Positions 6,770-16,105 are shown, numbered from the stretch's first letter. The stretch is DNA of 64,000 nucleotides from Rhodococcus sp. 105337 (GCF_012844225.1 NZ_JABAGQ010000001.1:186001-250000); one strand, 5' to 3'. The notes: generated by a model from the sequence alone, not told the origin. Numbers and translations: made by a program.

Positions 6770-8359
6770 TCAGGACATCACCCGGCGCCCCAGGGCGTGC
6801 AGGCCGCGTCGCAGCGGCCCCGTCGCTCGCTGATCCTGCAGTGCGGCATCGGCGGCGTTCCAGCCGCACATTCCGTGTACGCCGCCGCCGGGGTGTGCTC
6901 CCGCACTGGCCAGATACAGCTTGCCCACCGGGGTCCGCGACCCGCCGAGTCCTGGCGCGGGACGAAGGAACAACTGCTGGTGGATCTGCGCGGTACCACC
7001 GTTGACCGCTCCACCGACCAGGTTGGCGTCAGCCGCTTCGAGATCGGCGGGACGCTGCACGGTCCGGCCCAGAATCGTGTCCCGGAATCCGGGCGCGTAC
7101 GCCTCGAGCTGGGCGTCGACCCTCTCGGCGAGAAGGTCGGCGGACTCGTCGTCGGTGACGCCGCGGGGCAGGTGCGTGTACGCCCACGCACTTTCGGTCC
7201 CGGCGGGCGACCGGGTGGGATCCGTCGTCGTCATCTGCCCGAAGAGCAGGAACGGAGACTCCGGAACCACCCCTGTCGACAGATCCGCCGACCAGCGGAC
7301 CATCGCGTTCGAATCGGCACCGACATGCACGGTGCCCGTCCGGGACAACGACTCCGACCGCCACGGCACAGGACTGTCGAGCGCGTAGTTCACCTTGACC
7401 ACGGGCGTGTCCCATTCGAATCCCTGCAGGTCGGCACGGGCACGCTCGGTGACGGAGGAACTCGCGAGCAACTTTTCGTACAGCGCGGGCGCCGACACGT
7501 CCGCGAGTATCGCCCGGCGGACCTTCACCCGTCGTCCGCCCGCAGTACGCACCGCTACGGCGGTTCCGTCTTCGACGTCGATATCGGTGACGCGATCGCC
7601 ACATCGGATCTGCACACCGGCATGTTCACCGCGGCGGACCAGAGCGTCGGTGAGGGCACCCGCACCGCCGACCGGACACGGGAAACCCACGTCCTGGGCG
7701 AGCATGGTCAAGAGGTAACCCATCACGCCGCTGCCCGGGGCGTCGGGAGGGATATCGGAGTGCATGGCATTGCCGAGCAGGAGCAGGCGGGCTGCATCTC
7801 CGCCGAACAATTCCTCGCTCAGGCGACGGACGGGAAGCGCCAGCATCCTGGCGAAGCGCAGAGATTCCGCAGGCCCGAGTGCGCGCAGCAGTGACGTCGA
7901 ACCCCGAACCGGCGGGAACGGGGAAAGAAGCAGCTTCAGCAGTGAACTGCGCACCGTGTTCCACTGCTCGACGAGTGCCATCCAGGCTTCCCCGTCACCG
8001 GCGCACCGGCGCTCGAGATCGGCGGCGGTGTCTTCGGCACGGCGCGAGACCACCACCGCGTCCTCGTCCTCGGGACCGAGCGGATGACCGAACGAGTTGG
8101 GAGACCGGCTCCAGCTCAAACCGTGGGACTCGAGGTCGAGTGCGGCAAAGGCGGGCGACACCGCTCCGAGCGGATAGAACGCGCTGAACAGGTCGGTCCG
8201 GAAACCCGGATGGAGTTCGGCGCTGCGTACGGCACCGCCGGGTTGCGGTTGTTCCTCGAGCACCAGTACGTCCCAGCCGGCATCCGCGAGTGCCGCCGCT
8301 GCGGTGAGTCCGTTGGGACCGGCACCGATGACGACGGCATCGACAGTTTCGGTGCTCAT
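6770..8359 (-). CDS. Phytoene-desaturase-like NAD(P)/FAD oxidoreductase
   Basis: 529 residues. The dinucleotide fold starts at once (DAVVIGAGPNGLTAA, G12-x-G-x2-G) and a typical GGAGALTDALVRRGEHAGV segment plus the C-terminal ASAGAHPGGGVHGMCGWNAA flavin loop place it with the CrtI-like FAD oxidoreductases. Carotenoid genes are absent from the neighbourhood, so the substrate is open. The ATG overlaps the stop of the SRPBCC gene (ATGA), indicating coupled translation. Confidence 0.88.
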   Translation of the reverse strand: MSTETVDAVVIGAGPNGLTAAAALADAGWDVLVLEEQPQPGGAVRSAELHPGFRTDLFSAFYPLGAVSPAFAALDLESHGLSWSRSPNSFGHPLGPEDEDAVVVSRRAEDTAADLERRCAGDGEAWMALVEQWNTVRSSLLKLLLSPFPPVRGSTSLLRALGPAESLRFARMLALPVRRLSEELFGGDAARLLLLGNAMHSDIPPDAPGSGVMGYLLTMLAQDVGFPCPVGGAGALTDALVRRGEHAGVQIRCGDRVTDIDVEDGTAVAVRTAGGRRVKVRRAILADVSAPALYEKLLASSSVTERARADLQGFEWDTPVVKVNYALDSPVPWRSESLSRTGTVHVGADSNAMVRWSADLSTGVVPESPFLLFGQMTTTDPTRSPAGTESAWAYTHLPRGVTDDESADLLAERVDAQLEAYAPGFRDTILGRTVQRPADLEAADANLVGGAVNGGTAQIHQQLFLRPAPGLGGSRTPVGKLYLASAGAHPGGGVHGMCGWNAADAALQDQRATGPLRRGLHALGRRVMS

Positions 8360-8814
8360 CGCGCGGGCCCCGAGGGAGTCGCACGTTGCGCGAGGAGCGT
8401 CAACCGGGACAGGCACTCCCGATTCCGCGGCCATACCGCGGATTCCTGTACGAACTCGGGCAGCATGCTGGGGAGCCCGCTCACGACGTGCTCGGACATG
8501 GTGATCGTCGACCCGCCTCCGGACGCGGGTTCGATCGTCAACCTGATCTCGGCCTGGCCGAAAGCCCAGGCGCGTGCACGCAAGACGAGTTCTCGTTCGG
8601 GGGTCGCCGAGAGAACCTCGGTGCGGTCGTCGAGCAGCACGGGCCAGAGTCCGACCGAATGATGGATGCGGCTGCCGACGGCCGGCCAGGTCGCGTCGAC
8701 CTTCCGAATGCGGGAGGCTCCGACGACCCACGTCGCATAGCTCCACCCGTCCGCCAGGACATCCCACACCCGGCTCGGCGAAGCAGTGGTCTCCTTGCGC
8801 GCGACTTTGGTCAT
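8356..8814 (-). CDS. SRPBCC (START-like) domain protein
   Basis: 152 residues forming one polyketide-cyclase/START-like lipid-binding cup: N-terminal VARKETTASPSRVWDVLAD and a C-terminal long helix. Such proteins bind hydrophobic ligands or act as accessory cyclases. The start at 8814 has a strong AGGAGG site. It is first in an operon with the FAD oxidoreductase, so it may deliver or process the same hydrophobic substrate (inference). Confidence 0.85.
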   Translation of the reverse strand: MTKVARKETTASPSRVWDVLADGWSYATWVVGASRIRKVDATWPAVGSRIHHSVGLWPVLLDDRTEVLSATPERELVLRARAWAFGQAEIRLTIEPASGGGSTITMSEHVVSGLPSMLPEFVQESAVWPRNRECLSRLTLLAQRATPSGPAR

Positions 8815-8853
8815 CCCCGATTTCCCTCCTCGTCCGCGGTCCGTGCCGGGGGC

Positions 8854-8880
8854 ATACCCGCGACCGCTCCGGCCCACACC
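8854..8880 (-). promoter_or_regulatory. SigF-type promoter of the SRPBCC-oxidoreductase operon
   Basis: Minus strand GGTGT (8876-8880), 16 bases, GGGTAT (8854-8859), about 40 bases before the ATG at 8814. Confidence 0.55.
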
Positions 8881-8896
8881 GGCGCCTCGCGCGCGG

Positions 8897-8922
8897 GTGT
8901 GAGACGAGAAGCGGAGGGGTAC
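8897..8922 (+). promoter_or_regulatory. SigF-type promoter of the pfkB-surE operon
   Basis: GTGT (8897-8900), 16 bases, GGGTAC (8917-8922), ending 9 bases before the ATG at 8932. It lies back to back with the promoter of the SRPBCC operon. Confidence 0.5.
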
Positions 8923-8931
8923 CTGAGCGAC

Positions 8932-9912
8932 ATGCCCGCAGACAGAGAAGAACCCACACAGTCCGACGACGCAAGACAGGGAGCATCTGCATTCGTGTTC
9001 GCTCCCTCACCCCTGCTGACGGTCACGATCGAAAAAGCGCCGAGCGGGAGCACAGAACTGCACGTGCATCCCGGTGGACAGGGTTTCTGGATCGGCCGGA
9101 TGGCATCCATCCTGGGCATGGACGTACACCTGTGCGGCCCCTTCGGCGGTGAGTCCGGCGGCATTCTCGTCGACCTCATCGGCCGCGAAGGCATCACGGT
9201 CCATCCGGTGTCTTCCGCCTCCGACAACGGCTCGTACGTCCACGACCGTCGCGGCGGCGAACGCGAAGTGGTCGTGGAGGTCGAGCCACCCACGCTCACC
9301 CGCCACGAGACGGACGACCTCTTCAGCGCCTCGCTCGGCGCAGGCATGTCCGCCGATGTTGCGATCATCGGCGGGCCGCACTGCGACGACGCCGTACCCA
9401 CCGAGCTCTACACCCGCCTCTGCGCCGACCTGTCCGCCCTGAAGATCCCGGTCGTGGCAGATCTCTCGGGCCCGACCCTGACCGCCGCGCTGGAAGGCGG
9501 GGTGTCGCTGCTGAAGGTGAGCCACGAGGACCTCATCGAAGACGGCCGCGCGGCCTCGGAGGACCTCGACGACCTCATCGCCGCCATGCACTCGCTGCAC
9601 AAGGAAGGTGCCGGAAGCGTCGTGATCTCACGTGCGGCCGACCCGGCGATCGCACTGCACGACGGGGTGGTCTGGGAGGTCGAGGCGCCCCCGGTGCAGT
9701 CGGTGGACCACCGTGGCGCCGGCGACTCGATGACCGCGGGCCTCGCCGTCGGCTATGCCGACGGACTCCCGTTCGAGCAAGCTCTCCGGCTCGGTGCCGC
9801 CGCCGGCGCAGTGAACGTCACGCGACGAGGACTCGCCACCGGTCAGCGGCACTCGATCGAGAAGATGACCGAGAACGTGCAGGTGCGACGGCTGGAGAAG
9901 GACCACACATGA
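8932..9912 (+). CDS. PfkB-family carbohydrate kinase
   Basis: 326 residues, with the ribokinase-fold C-terminal signature DHRGAGDSM; D265 of GAGD (262-265) is the expected catalytic base. The N-terminal GGQGFWIGRMASILG loop fits the 1-phosphofructokinase/tagatose-6-phosphate kinase branch. The ATG at 8932 (MPADREE) sits just after the promoter. The stop overlaps the surE ATG. In Mycobacterium tuberculosis a PfkB belongs to the dormancy regulon; a stress role here is consistent but the sugar is unknown. Confidence 0.88.
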   Translation: MPADREEPTQSDDARQGASAFVFAPSPLLTVTIEKAPSGSTELHVHPGGQGFWIGRMASILGMDVHLCGPFGGESGGILVDLIGREGITVHPVSSASDNGSYVHDRRGGEREVVVEVEPPTLTRHETDDLFSASLGAGMSADVAIIGGPHCDDAVPTELYTRLCADLSALKIPVVADLSGPTLTAALEGGVSLLKVSHEDLIEDGRAASEDLDDLIAAMHSLHKEGAGSVVISRAADPAIALHDGVVWEVEAPPVQSVDHRGAGDSMTAGLAVGYADGLPFEQALRLGAAAGAVNVTRRGLATGQRHSIEKMTENVQVRRLEKDHT

Positions 9913-10718
9913 AGGCGCTGATCGTCAACGACGACGGAATCGACAGTCCCGGGCTGGCCGCGCTGGCCCGGGTCGCCGTCGCGGCGGGCCTCGACGTGCA
10001 GGTGGCAGCACCCCACATCGAACGAAGCGGCGCCAGCGCAGCGCTGAGCGCCCTCGAGGACGACGGAAAGCTGAAGGTGTCGCGGCGGTCCATGCCGGAG
10101 CTTCCCGACGTGGACGTTCTCGCGGTCCACGCGTCCCCGGCATTGATCACGTTCGTCGCGTCGTACGGCGCCTTCGGTGACACCCCCGACCTCGTTCTAT
10201 CGGGGATCAACCTCGGGCCCAACACCGGTCGCGCGATCCTTCATTCCGGAACCGTGGGCGCCGCTCTCACCGCGGCGGCTCACGGGGCCCGCGCGGTCGC
10301 GTTGTCGCTCAACGCATCCGATCCCTCGTCGTGGGAGACCGCGGAATACATCGCCGAACGTGCCGTGCGATGGTCGATGGAGCACGGGGAACCCGGCGAG
10401 GTCCTCAACGTGAACATCCCCGATGTTCCGGTCGAGGAACTGCACGGGCTGCGCGAGGCCCAGCTGGCCGAATTCGGTGCGGTTCAGGCGGAGATCTCCG
10501 ACTCGGACGAGGACTACGACGATCAATACGATGACGACGACACCCGCACCGTGACCATGTCCTTCAAGGCCATCGACATCCACGGGCCGGACGACACCGA
10601 CGCCGTGTTGCTCAGCCGCGGGTGGGCCACCGCGACCGTCCTGCAGATGCCGTTCGAGATGGCGGGGTCCGATCTAGGCGACCTCGGATTCTCCCGGGAC
10701 GGTGTGTCCCCTTCCTGA
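9909..10718 (+). CDS. surE: 5'/3'-nucleotidase SurE-like protein
   Basis: 269 residues. NDDGIDSPG at the N terminus supplies the two metal-binding Asp (D8, D9); SGINLGPNTG and HSGTVGAA are the other SurE motifs. SurE dephosphorylates nucleoside monophosphates and short polyphosphates and is a stationary-phase survival protein in other bacteria. Its ATG overlaps the kinase stop, so a kinase and a phosphatase are translated together. An acidic run (DSDEDYDDQYDDDD, about residue 198-211) near the C-terminal domain is unusual. Confidence 0.9.
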   Translation: MKALIVNDDGIDSPGLAALARVAVAAGLDVQVAAPHIERSGASAALSALEDDGKLKVSRRSMPELPDVDVLAVHASPALITFVASYGAFGDTPDLVLSGINLGPNTGRAILHSGTVGAALTAAAHGARAVALSLNASDPSSWETAEYIAERAVRWSMEHGEPGEVLNVNIPDVPVEELHGLREAQLAEFGAVQAEISDSDEDYDDQYDDDDTRTVTMSFKAIDIHGPDDTDAVLLSRGWATATVLQMPFEMAGSDLGDLGFSRDGVSPS

Positions 10719-10753
10719 GCCCGCGTCTCCCGGCACTCGAGCACAACACCGAC

Positions 10754-10795
10754 GGCACCGCGCCCCACGTGGATATCCACGTGGGGCGCGGTGCC
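10754..10795. terminator. 42-base perfect palindrome, bidirectional terminator
   Basis: Bases 10754-10774 are the exact reverse complement of 10775-10795. It lies between the convergent surE and alcohol dehydrogenase genes and would form a 20-bp GC-rich hairpin in both transcripts. Confidence 0.75.
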
Positions 10796-10811
10796 GAGTG
10801 CGGACGATCGA

Positions 10812-11993
10812 TTACGGATGCAGGGCGATCTTGATCGCGCCGTCTTCCTTGCGCTGGAAGATCTCGTACGCGTGCGGTGCCTCCGCCAGGGACAGCCTGT
10901 GCGTCGCGAAGGTGTCCACTCCGAGCGGATCGTCGTCCGTCAGCAGCGGAAGAATCTCCGGCACCCAGTGGAGGACGTTGGCCTGACCCATGCGCAGCCG
11001 GATCTGCTTGTCGAACATCGTCATCATGGGCATGGGATCGGTCATCCCGCCGTACACGCCGCTGAGCGAGATGGTGCCGCCGCGTCGCACGATATCGATG
11101 GCCGTGTACAGCGCGTGAAGCCTGTCCACTCCTGCTTTCTCCATCAGCGGTTCCGCGATCGCCGAGGGCAGGAATCCTGTCGCCGTCTGGGCAAGCTTGG
11201 CCACCGGCGACCCGTGCGCTTCCATCCCCACCGCGTCGATCACCGAGTCGGTGCCGCGACCGTCGGTGCGGTCGCGGATGATGTCGCCGAGATCGCTGCC
11301 CGCCTCACGGAGGTCGATCGTCTCCATACCGCGGGAAGCGGCACGAGCGAGCCGTTCCGGCACCAGATCGACCGCGATCACGCGCGCACCCCGGTGCATG
11401 GCGATACGTCCTGCCATCTCGCCGATCGGCCCCAGCCCCAGCACCGCCACCGTGCCGCCGTCCGGAATGTTCGCGTATTCCACCGCCTGCCAGGCGGTGG
11501 GCAACACGTCCGAGAGGTAGGAGAAGCGGTCGTCGGCCGGCCCGTCGGGAACCTTGATGTGAGTCGAGTCGGCCAGGGGAACACGGAGATACTCCGCCTG
11601 TGCACCCGGCACGCTGCCGTACAACTTCGAGTATCCGAAAAGTGCTGCGCCACTCCCCTCTTCGCGAACCTGAGTGGTTTCACACTGCGACTGGAGCCCG
11701 TGGTCGCACATGAAGCAGCTGCCGCACGATATCTGGAACGGGATGACCACTCGGTCTCCCGGAGTCAGGCTGGTGACACCGGCGCCGACTTCTTCCACGA
11801 TCCCCATCGGTTCGTGCCCGAGAATATCGCCGGGCGTCATGAAGGCGCCGAGCACCTCGTACAGGTGCAGATCCGACCCGCAGATGTTGGTGGTCGTGAC
11901 TCGAATGACGGCGTCGGTCGGCTTCTCGATCTTCGCGTCGGGGACATTGTCGACGCTGACCTTTCGACGGCCTTGCCATGTCACTGCCTTCAT
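10812..11993 (-). CDS. Zinc-dependent alcohol dehydrogenase (formaldehyde-dehydrogenase-like)
   Basis: 393 residues, MDR superfamily. Catalytic zinc ligands are in NICGSDLH and LGHEPMG; the structural zinc motif is CGSCFMCDHGLQSQC, and the NAD-binding loop is GLGPIGEMAG. It resembles the actinobacterial glutathione-independent formaldehyde-dehydrogenase-like group; the substrate aldehyde or alcohol is not determinable. The start at 11993 (MKAVTWQG) has GGAGGAG five bases away. A SigF-type promoter lies upstream. Confidence 0.9.
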   Translation of the reverse strand: MKAVTWQGRRKVSVDNVPDAKIEKPTDAVIRVTTTNICGSDLHLYEVLGAFMTPGDILGHEPMGIVEEVGAGVTSLTPGDRVVIPFQISCGSCFMCDHGLQSQCETTQVREEGSGAALFGYSKLYGSVPGAQAEYLRVPLADSTHIKVPDGPADDRFSYLSDVLPTAWQAVEYANIPDGGTVAVLGLGPIGEMAGRIAMHRGARVIAVDLVPERLARAASRGMETIDLREAGSDLGDIIRDRTDGRGTDSVIDAVGMEAHGSPVAKLAQTATGFLPSAIAEPLMEKAGVDRLHALYTAIDIVRRGGTISLSGVYGGMTDPMPMMTMFDKQIRLRMGQANVLHWVPEILPLLTDDDPLGVDTFATHRLSLAEAPHAYEIFQRKEDGAIKIALHP

Positions 11994-12032
11994 CGGGAAC
12001 TCCTCCGCTGTGGATTGCACGTGTTTTCCGGG

Positions 12033-12058
12033 CTACCCGGCCCCCGCCGGGGTTAACC
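12033..12058 (-). promoter_or_regulatory. SigF-type promoter of the alcohol dehydrogenase
   Basis: Minus strand GGTTA (12054-12058), 15 bases, GGGTAG (12033-12038). The -35 half is one side of the palindrome GGTTAACC (12051-12058) that also serves the divergent gene. Confidence 0.6.
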
Positions 12059-12074
12059 GCGCCGATCGGGGTAT
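12051..12074 (+). promoter_or_regulatory. Divergent SigF-type promoter of the FAD-Rieske gene
   Basis: GGTT (12051-12054), 14 bases, GGGTAT (12069-12074). The spacer is short by one base, so the call is tentative. Confidence 0.4.
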
Positions 12075-12140
12075 CCGCCGGGCACGAGATCCCGGATCGA
12101 CCGGCGCACCCGCCCGACCCCACCACGAAGGAGATCGCAC

Positions 12141-13682
12141 GTGACGTCATTGTGGCTCGCACGAGACGCCGAGGCCGGCACCCACACCAGCGACGAGTGG
12201 ACGCAGCGACGCGAGGTGTACGACACCGTCGTCGTCGGCGCGGGGCTGACAGGCGTCGTCACCGCCTTGCTGCTCGCCCGGTCCGGGCAGCGCGTCGCCA
12301 TCCTCGAAGCACGTGATATCGGGGCGGTGACCACCGGCAACACCACCGCCAAGGTGAGCCTCCTCCAGGGGACCGCCCTGTCACAGATCTCGCGCCGGCA
12401 TTCCCGCCCGGTCGTGCAGGCGTACGTGGACGGCAATCTCGGCGCCCAGCGGTGGATCGCCGAGTTCTGCAAGCACAACGACGTGGCAACGGAGACCGCC
12501 GACGCGTACACGTACGCCGTGAGCGGCGAGAGCGTGGGCTCGGTCGAGGCAGAACACCGCAGTTGCCGCGCGGCGGGCCTGCCGACGCGAACCGTGACCG
12601 ACACCGAGTTGCCCTATCCCGTCGCCTCGGCGGTCGTGCTGCCGAATCAGATCCAGTTCGACCCCATGCCGATGCTGCGCGCTGCTGTGCGCGAACTCCG
12701 GGCGAACGACGGCGAGGTCTTCACCGGGATCCGCGCCGTGTCGGCCTCGGCGGACAGCGGCGGCTGCACGGTCGAGACCGAGTCCGGAAGCGTGCGCGGC
12801 GCGCACGTCGTACTGGCCACAGGCATGCCGATCCTGGATCGAGGCGGGTTCTTCGCGCGACTCGAACCGGAACGCTCGTACGCCTGCGCGTTCGAGGTGG
12901 CAGAGACACCGCCCAGCGGCATGTACCTGTCGGTGGACTCGCCCACCCGCTCGATCCGGACCGCCCCCGCGGCGAATCCTCGGAGCGCCTCCTCGTCCGG
13001 CAACGACCACCCTCTGCTGCTCGTCGGCGGCAACGGCCACGTGGTGGGCCGGCACAAGGGATCCACCCGTGCCGCTGTCGCGGACCTCATCGCGTGGACG
13101 CAGCGGCATTTCCCGGGAGCGAAGCCCGTCGCGCGATGGTCCGCGCAGGACTACAGCACGCTCGATTCGCTGCCGTACGTCGGTCCACTGCTCCCGACAA
13201 CGGACCGCCTCTGGGTCGCGACCGGCTACGGCAAGTGGGGTATGACCAACGCGGTCACCGCCGCGCACCTGTTGAGCACCCGGATCACCGGTGAACGCGA
13301 TCCCGAGATCGAGGCGTGGGCTCCCGGGTATTCGGCGTGGAGCCCGTCCCAGCTGTTCGACGTCCCGAGCGCGGTGAAGCTCAACGCGGGCGTGGGCATC
13401 AACCTCGCCCGCGGATGGTGGAACGCGGAGACCAGCTCGGACTCCTCGACCGCACCCGGCGAGGGCGAAGGACGCGTCGCGCGCGACTGCGGCCTTCCCG
13501 TCGGCATATCCACGATCGACGGCCGGACCCAGCGGGTGTCGGCGGTGTGCCCGCATCTCGGAGGGGTACTGCGATGGAACGACGAAGAGGCCTCCTGGGA
13601 CTGTCCCCTGCACGGATCTCGCTTCGCCGCCGACGGCACCCGGCTCGAAGGACCGGCGACGAGTGACCTGAATCGCCGCTGA
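12141..13682 (+). CDS. FAD-dependent oxidoreductase with C-terminal Rieske domain
   Basis: 513 residues. A D-amino-acid-oxidase-type FAD domain (VVVGAGLTGVVTALLLARSG, about 31-50) fills the first 390 residues; a Rieske [2Fe-2S] domain ends the protein with C470-P-H472 and C488-P-L-H491. The fusion resembles Bacillus YhfW. Electrons presumably pass between flavin and cluster, but the substrate is unknown. GTG start with AAGGAG upstream. The downstream DJ-1 gene has its own SigF-type promoter. Confidence 0.88.
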   Translation: MTSLWLARDAEAGTHTSDEWTQRREVYDTVVVGAGLTGVVTALLLARSGQRVAILEARDIGAVTTGNTTAKVSLLQGTALSQISRRHSRPVVQAYVDGNLGAQRWIAEFCKHNDVATETADAYTYAVSGESVGSVEAEHRSCRAAGLPTRTVTDTELPYPVASAVVLPNQIQFDPMPMLRAAVRELRANDGEVFTGIRAVSASADSGGCTVETESGSVRGAHVVLATGMPILDRGGFFARLEPERSYACAFEVAETPPSGMYLSVDSPTRSIRTAPAANPRSASSSGNDHPLLLVGGNGHVVGRHKGSTRAAVADLIAWTQRHFPGAKPVARWSAQDYSTLDSLPYVGPLLPTTDRLWVATGYGKWGMTNAVTAAHLLSTRITGERDPEIEAWAPGYSAWSPSQLFDVPSAVKLNAGVGINLARGWWNAETSSDSSTAPGEGEGRVARDCGLPVGISTIDGRTQRVSAVCPHLGGVLRWNDEEASWDCPLHGSRFAADGTRLEGPATSDLNRR

Positions 13683-13689
13683 CCGCGAC

Positions 13690-13715
13690 GTTTCCTGACA
13701 CACGGCCCGGGGTAT
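13690..13715 (+). promoter_or_regulatory. SigF-type promoter of the DJ-1/PfpI gene
   Basis: GTTT (13690-13693), 16-base spacer, GGGTAT (13710-13715), 31 bases before the ATG at 13747. Confidence 0.75.
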
Positions 13716-13746
13716 CCGGGTCCGGATCGAGAAAGGCACGATAGAT

Positions 13747-14319
13747 ATGACTACAGCGGAACAAGGCCGTCTCGCGGGACGCAGGATTGCGGTCCTCGCC
13801 ACCGACGGTGTCGAAGAGGTAGAGCTCGTCGAGCCATGGAAGGCCGTCGAAAAAGAAGGCGCGACACTCGAACTGTTGTCGCTCCGGACCGGCGAGATCC
13901 AGGCGATGCAGCAGGATGTGAACGAAGCCGGCAAGTACCCCGTGGACCGGGCGGTAGCCGACGCGAACGTCTCCGATTTCGACGCACTGCTGCTTCCGGG
14001 CGGCACCACCAACCCGGATCATCTGCGCCAGGATCCCGACGCTGTCGCCTTCGTGCGGGACTTCGTGCAATCGGACAAGCCCGTCGGCGTGATCTGCCAC
14101 GGCCCGTGGACGTTGGTGGAAGCCGGAGTCGTGGACGGCCGCACGTTGACCTCGTATCCGAGCGTGCGCACCGACATCCGGAATGCCGGTGGAACCGTCG
14201 TCGACAAAGAGGTGGTCATCGACCGGAACCTGGTGTCCAGCCGGAACCCGGACGACCTCCCCGCATTCTGCGCAGCCGTCATCGACGTGGTCGCCGACGC
14301 GGGTTCGGGTAGCTCCTGA
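13747..14319 (+). CDS. DJ-1/PfpI family protein (general-stress-protein-18 type)
   Basis: 190 residues. The nucleophile elbow ICHGPW carries C117, and the partner acid is in GVEEVELVEP. Members act as glyoxalases, deglycases or chaperones in oxidative and carbonyl stress; which applies here cannot be read from the sequence. It is followed by a 50-residue gene and otsA on the same strand, perhaps sharing its transcript. Confidence 0.9.
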   Translation: MTTAEQGRLAGRRIAVLATDGVEEVELVEPWKAVEKEGATLELLSLRTGEIQAMQQDVNEAGKYPVDRAVADANVSDFDALLLPGGTTNPDHLRQDPDAVAFVRDFVQSDKPVGVICHGPWTLVEAGVVDGRTLTSYPSVRTDIRNAGGTVVDKEVVIDRNLVSSRNPDDLPAFCAAVIDVVADAGSGSS

Positions 14320-14364
14320 CCGAGACGGATGACGGAGAAACCCGTCCGACAGCGCACGTGCCCA

Positions 14365-14391
14365 GTTGTGAGAAGTACTTGTTGTGAGAAG
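14365..14391 (+). repeat. Direct repeat before the 50-residue gene
   Basis: GTTGTGAGAAG occurs at 14365-14375 and 14381-14391, 16 bases apart. The second copy runs into the ribosome-binding site region. May be a regulator site; function unknown. Confidence 0.4.
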
Positions 14392-14407
14392 AAAGGACCC
14401 CTCGACG

Positions 14408-14560
14408 ATGGTTGAGGTCCACGCACTGCCCGACCCCGCTGCGGCGACGCCCTCGCCCGCCGCGGTCGGGGCACGTTTCAGCACCGCCGAAATCAAGCGC
14501 CGCATCGACGCGATGTTCGACGAAGTGCAGGCCGTCGAAGTGGAGCGGCTGGAGGCGTGA
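14408..14560 (+). CDS. 50-residue hypothetical protein upstream of otsA
   Basis: ATG 14408 to TGA 14560 encodes 50 residues: an Ala/Pro-rich start, then a charged helix with FSTAEIKRRIDAMFDEVQ and EVERLEA at the end. AAAGGA lies 10-15 bases upstream and codon use is strongly GC3-biased as in real genes here. Family not recognised. It sits 54 bases before otsA in the same direction, likely co-transcribed. Confidence 0.55.
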   Translation: MVEVHALPDPAAATPSPAAVGARFSTAEIKRRIDAMFDEVQAVEVERLEA

Positions 14561-14614
14561 CTTCCCAGCTCACGCAGCCTGCCGCCCGCATACCGATGCG
14601 AAAGTTGAACAACG

Positions 14615-16033
14615 ATGAGTGAGACGTCCTCCAACCGATTCGTGGTCGTGGCCAACCGGCTTCCGGTGGACCTGGAGACCCCGCCGGACGGTGGGCCAGG
14701 GGTGTGGCGTCGGAGCCCCGGCGGGCTCGTGACGGCGCTCGAGCCGGTCCTCCGTTCCGCCGACGGCGCGTGGGTCGGCTGGCCCGGCACCCCCGACGTG
14801 GACCTCGACCCGTTCGTCGAGGAGGGCTTGACCCTTCATCCGGTGCGACTGAGCGAAGCGGAAGTCACGGAGTACTACGAGGGTTTCTCCAACGAGACGC
14901 TCTGGCCGCTCTACCACGATGCGGTGATCGCGCCGACGTTCGACCGCGCCTGGTGGCGCACCTACGAGAAGGTCAACCGCCGGTTCGCCGAGGAGGCCGC
15001 TCGGGCGGCAGCGCCCGGCGCCACCGTGTGGGTTCACGACTACCAGCTTCAGCTGGTCCCCCGGATGCTTCGCGACCTGCGCCCCGATCTGAGGATCGGG
15101 TTCTTCCTGCATATCCCGTTCCCTCCCACCGAATTGTTCCTCCAGCTGCCGTGGCGGAAGGAGATCCTCGAGGGACTCATGGGTGCCGACCTTGTCGGTT
15201 TCCACCTGCCCGGCGGCGCCGAGAACTTCCTGTACCTCGCCCGACGGCTGCTCGACCTCCCGAGTTCTCCTCGTGGGACCACCGGAGGCGGCACCATCGA
15301 TCTCGGGGATCGACGCGTGCGGGTCGGCGCGTATCCGATCTCGATCGATTCCGCACAGCTGCGCGACCAGTCGGTCACGGCCGCAACGAAACTGCGCGCC
15401 AAGGAGATACGTGCGGAGCTGGGCGACCCGGAGACGATTCTCCTGGGTGTCGATCGGCTCGACTACACCAAGGGGATCAGCGTTCGGCTCGAGGCATTGC
15501 GCGAGTTGCTCGTCGAGGGCACGCTCGACCCCGAAAAGGTCGTCATGGTCCAGCTCGCGACCCCCAGCCGCGAACGGCTCTCCGCGTACGCGTCCTTGCG
15601 CGACGACATCGAACGGCAGGTCGGAAACATCAACGGCGAGTTCGGGCAGCTCGGACGGCCCGTGGTGCATTACCTGCACCGGCCCGTCGATCGCGACGAA
15701 CTGGTCGCGATGTACGCCGGGGCCGACGTCATGGTTGTCACCCCGTTCCGCGACGGTATGAATCTCGTCGCCAAGGAGTACGTGGCGTGTCACGGCGACG
15801 GGAGCGGAGCGCTCGTGCTGAGCGAGTTCGCGGGGGCCGCCGCAGAGTTGAGGCGTGCGCACGTGGTGAACCCGCACGATCTCGAGGACGTCAAACGTGC
15901 CGTGGTGAACGCCGTGGGAGAAGACCGGGCGAGCGCCGCGCGGCGAATGCGCTCCATGCACAAACACGTGATGGCACACGACGTCGACCGCTGGGCGAAT
16001 TCGTTCCTGTCCCACCTCACCGAGGATCACTGA
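14615..16033 (+). CDS. otsA: Trehalose-6-phosphate synthase OtsA
   Basis: 472 residues, GT20 family: [11 protein letters not shown] start, [22 protein letters not shown], the active-site loop LDYTKGI, and [13 protein letters not shown]. It makes trehalose-6-phosphate from a nucleotide glucose and glucose-6-phosphate, the first step of the OtsA-OtsB route to the osmoprotectant and mycolate carrier trehalose. The phosphatase gene is not in the window. Its place in the SigF-type island fits a stress role. Confidence 0.95.
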   Translation: MSETSSNRFVVVANRLPVDLETPPDGGPGVWRRSPGGLVTALEPVLRSADGAWVGWPGTPDVDLDPFVEEGLTLHPVRLSEAEVTEYYEGFSNETLWPLYHDAVIAPTFDRAWWRTYEKVNRRFAEEAARAAAPGATVWVHDYQLQLVPRMLRDLRPDLRIGFFLHIPFPPTELFLQLPWRKEILEGLMGADLVGFHLPGGAENFLYLARRLLDLPSSPRGTTGGGTIDLGDRRVRVGAYPISIDSAQLRDQSVTAATKLRAKEIRAELGDPETILLGVDRLDYTKGISVRLEALRELLVEGTLDPEKVVMVQLATPSRERLSAYASLRDDIERQVGNINGEFGQLGRPVVHYLHRPVDRDELVAMYAGADVMVVTPFRDGMNLVAKEYVACHGDGSGALVLSEFAGAAAELRRAHVVNPHDLEDVKRAVVNAVGEDRASAARRMRSMHKHVMAHDVDRWANSFLSHLTEDH

Positions 16034-16105
16034 CCGGTCCGGACAATTTGTGACGCGGGTCGCATTATCAGCTGTGACCGACGTGCCCCATAGATGCCGT
16101 TTGGT

